Shown piece by piece: positions 5,728 through 5,798 of a DNA stretch of 5,798 nucleotides (positions are counted from its first letter, which is position 1; each line of letters begins with the position of its first letter). The notes below the pieces were generated by a model. It made no database searches and was not told the DNA's origin. It worked only from the letters and a program-made list of their open reading frames with translations. This stretch comes from an uncultured Bacteroidota bacterium (lineage in GTDB: Bacteria > Bacteroidota > Bacteroidia > Chitinophagales > Chitinophagaceae), in contig CAIJZF010000049.1 of assembly GCA_903825095.1 (NCBI GenBank), positions 1 through 5,798 on the forward strand, given 5' to 3'. Position numbers and translations under genes: made by a program.

Positions 5728-5798
5728 ATGAAAATTGACAAAATAAAAACCCTTGGTGATTTAAAAAAACAAGGTTATCAAAGCAAAAGCATTAAAGA
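5728..5798 (+). CDS. Start of an AAA+ ATPase-like gene (MoxR / Mg-chelatase-I type), cut by window end
   Basis: Only 23 codons are visible, beginning MKIDKIKTLGDLKKQGYQSK and continuing open to the window edge. The phrase KTLGDLKKQGYQSKSIK resembles the N-terminus I remember for Bacteroidota ATPases annotated as magnesium chelatase, in which a similar TLGELK..GY..+SIK segment precedes the nucleotide-binding domain. It follows the VWA gene by 19 nt on the same strand, the usual arrangement of ATPase/VWA pairs. No Walker motif lies within the window, so the assignment rests on the short N-terminus and on context. Confidence 0.6.
   Translation, partial: MKIDKIKTLGDLKKQGYQSKSIK

Overview
The window is AT-rich with mostly TAA stops, few Shine-Dalgarno sequences and two exact TAnnTTTG promoter boxes (both TATTTTTG). 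Together with the protein families present, this points to a Bacteroidota genome, probably a Chitinophagales/Sphingobacteriia-like lineage. That placement is inferred from composition and remembered protein resemblance, not from a search.

Layout. Three genes run rightward. The first is glpD, an FAD-dependent glycerol-3-phosphate dehydrogenase (121-1650). The second is a lipid-anchored di-heme cytochrome c peroxidase/MauG-family protein (best start 1807, end 3060). The third is a zinc-dependent, YahK/cinnamyl-alcohol-dehydrogenase-like alcohol dehydrogenase (3116-4165). A small CDGSH iron-sulfur protein (4451-4227, minus strand) converges on the dehydrogenase. It diverges, across a 150-bp intergenic region, from an operon of a MIDAS-type von Willebrand A (VWA) protein (4686-5708) and the first 23 codons of a second gene (5728 to the window edge). 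That second gene looks like the AAA+ ATPase (MoxR / Mg-chelatase-I type) that usually accompanies such VWA proteins.

How the genes relate. GlpD, the peroxidase, the alcohol dehydrogenase and the CDGSH protein are all redox proteins, but nothing here ties them into one pathway. They look like neighbouring housekeeping genes. The VWA/ATPase pair is a recognisable two-gene module, presumably a chaperone-like or metal-insertion-like remodelling machine.

Most unusual points. (1) The VWA gene has a family-like N-terminus starting at ATG 4602, but its reading frame is broken by a TAG at codon 20 (4659-4661). The intact frame resumes at GTG 4686, which has an AAGGA sequence just upstream. (2) A perfect 2 x 16-bp tandem duplication before the peroxidase gene creates its best promoter -7 box. 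(3) The same 12-mer, AAGTAAATTTAC, lies 20-21 nt before two start codons (glpD and the ATG at 4602). (4) The peroxidase has Tyr where classical bacterial peroxidases have the axial Met of the high-potential heme, as in MauG. I see no mobile element, CRISPR array, tRNA or rRNA, and no clear new multi-gene system. No gene-free stretch exceeds about 160 bp.
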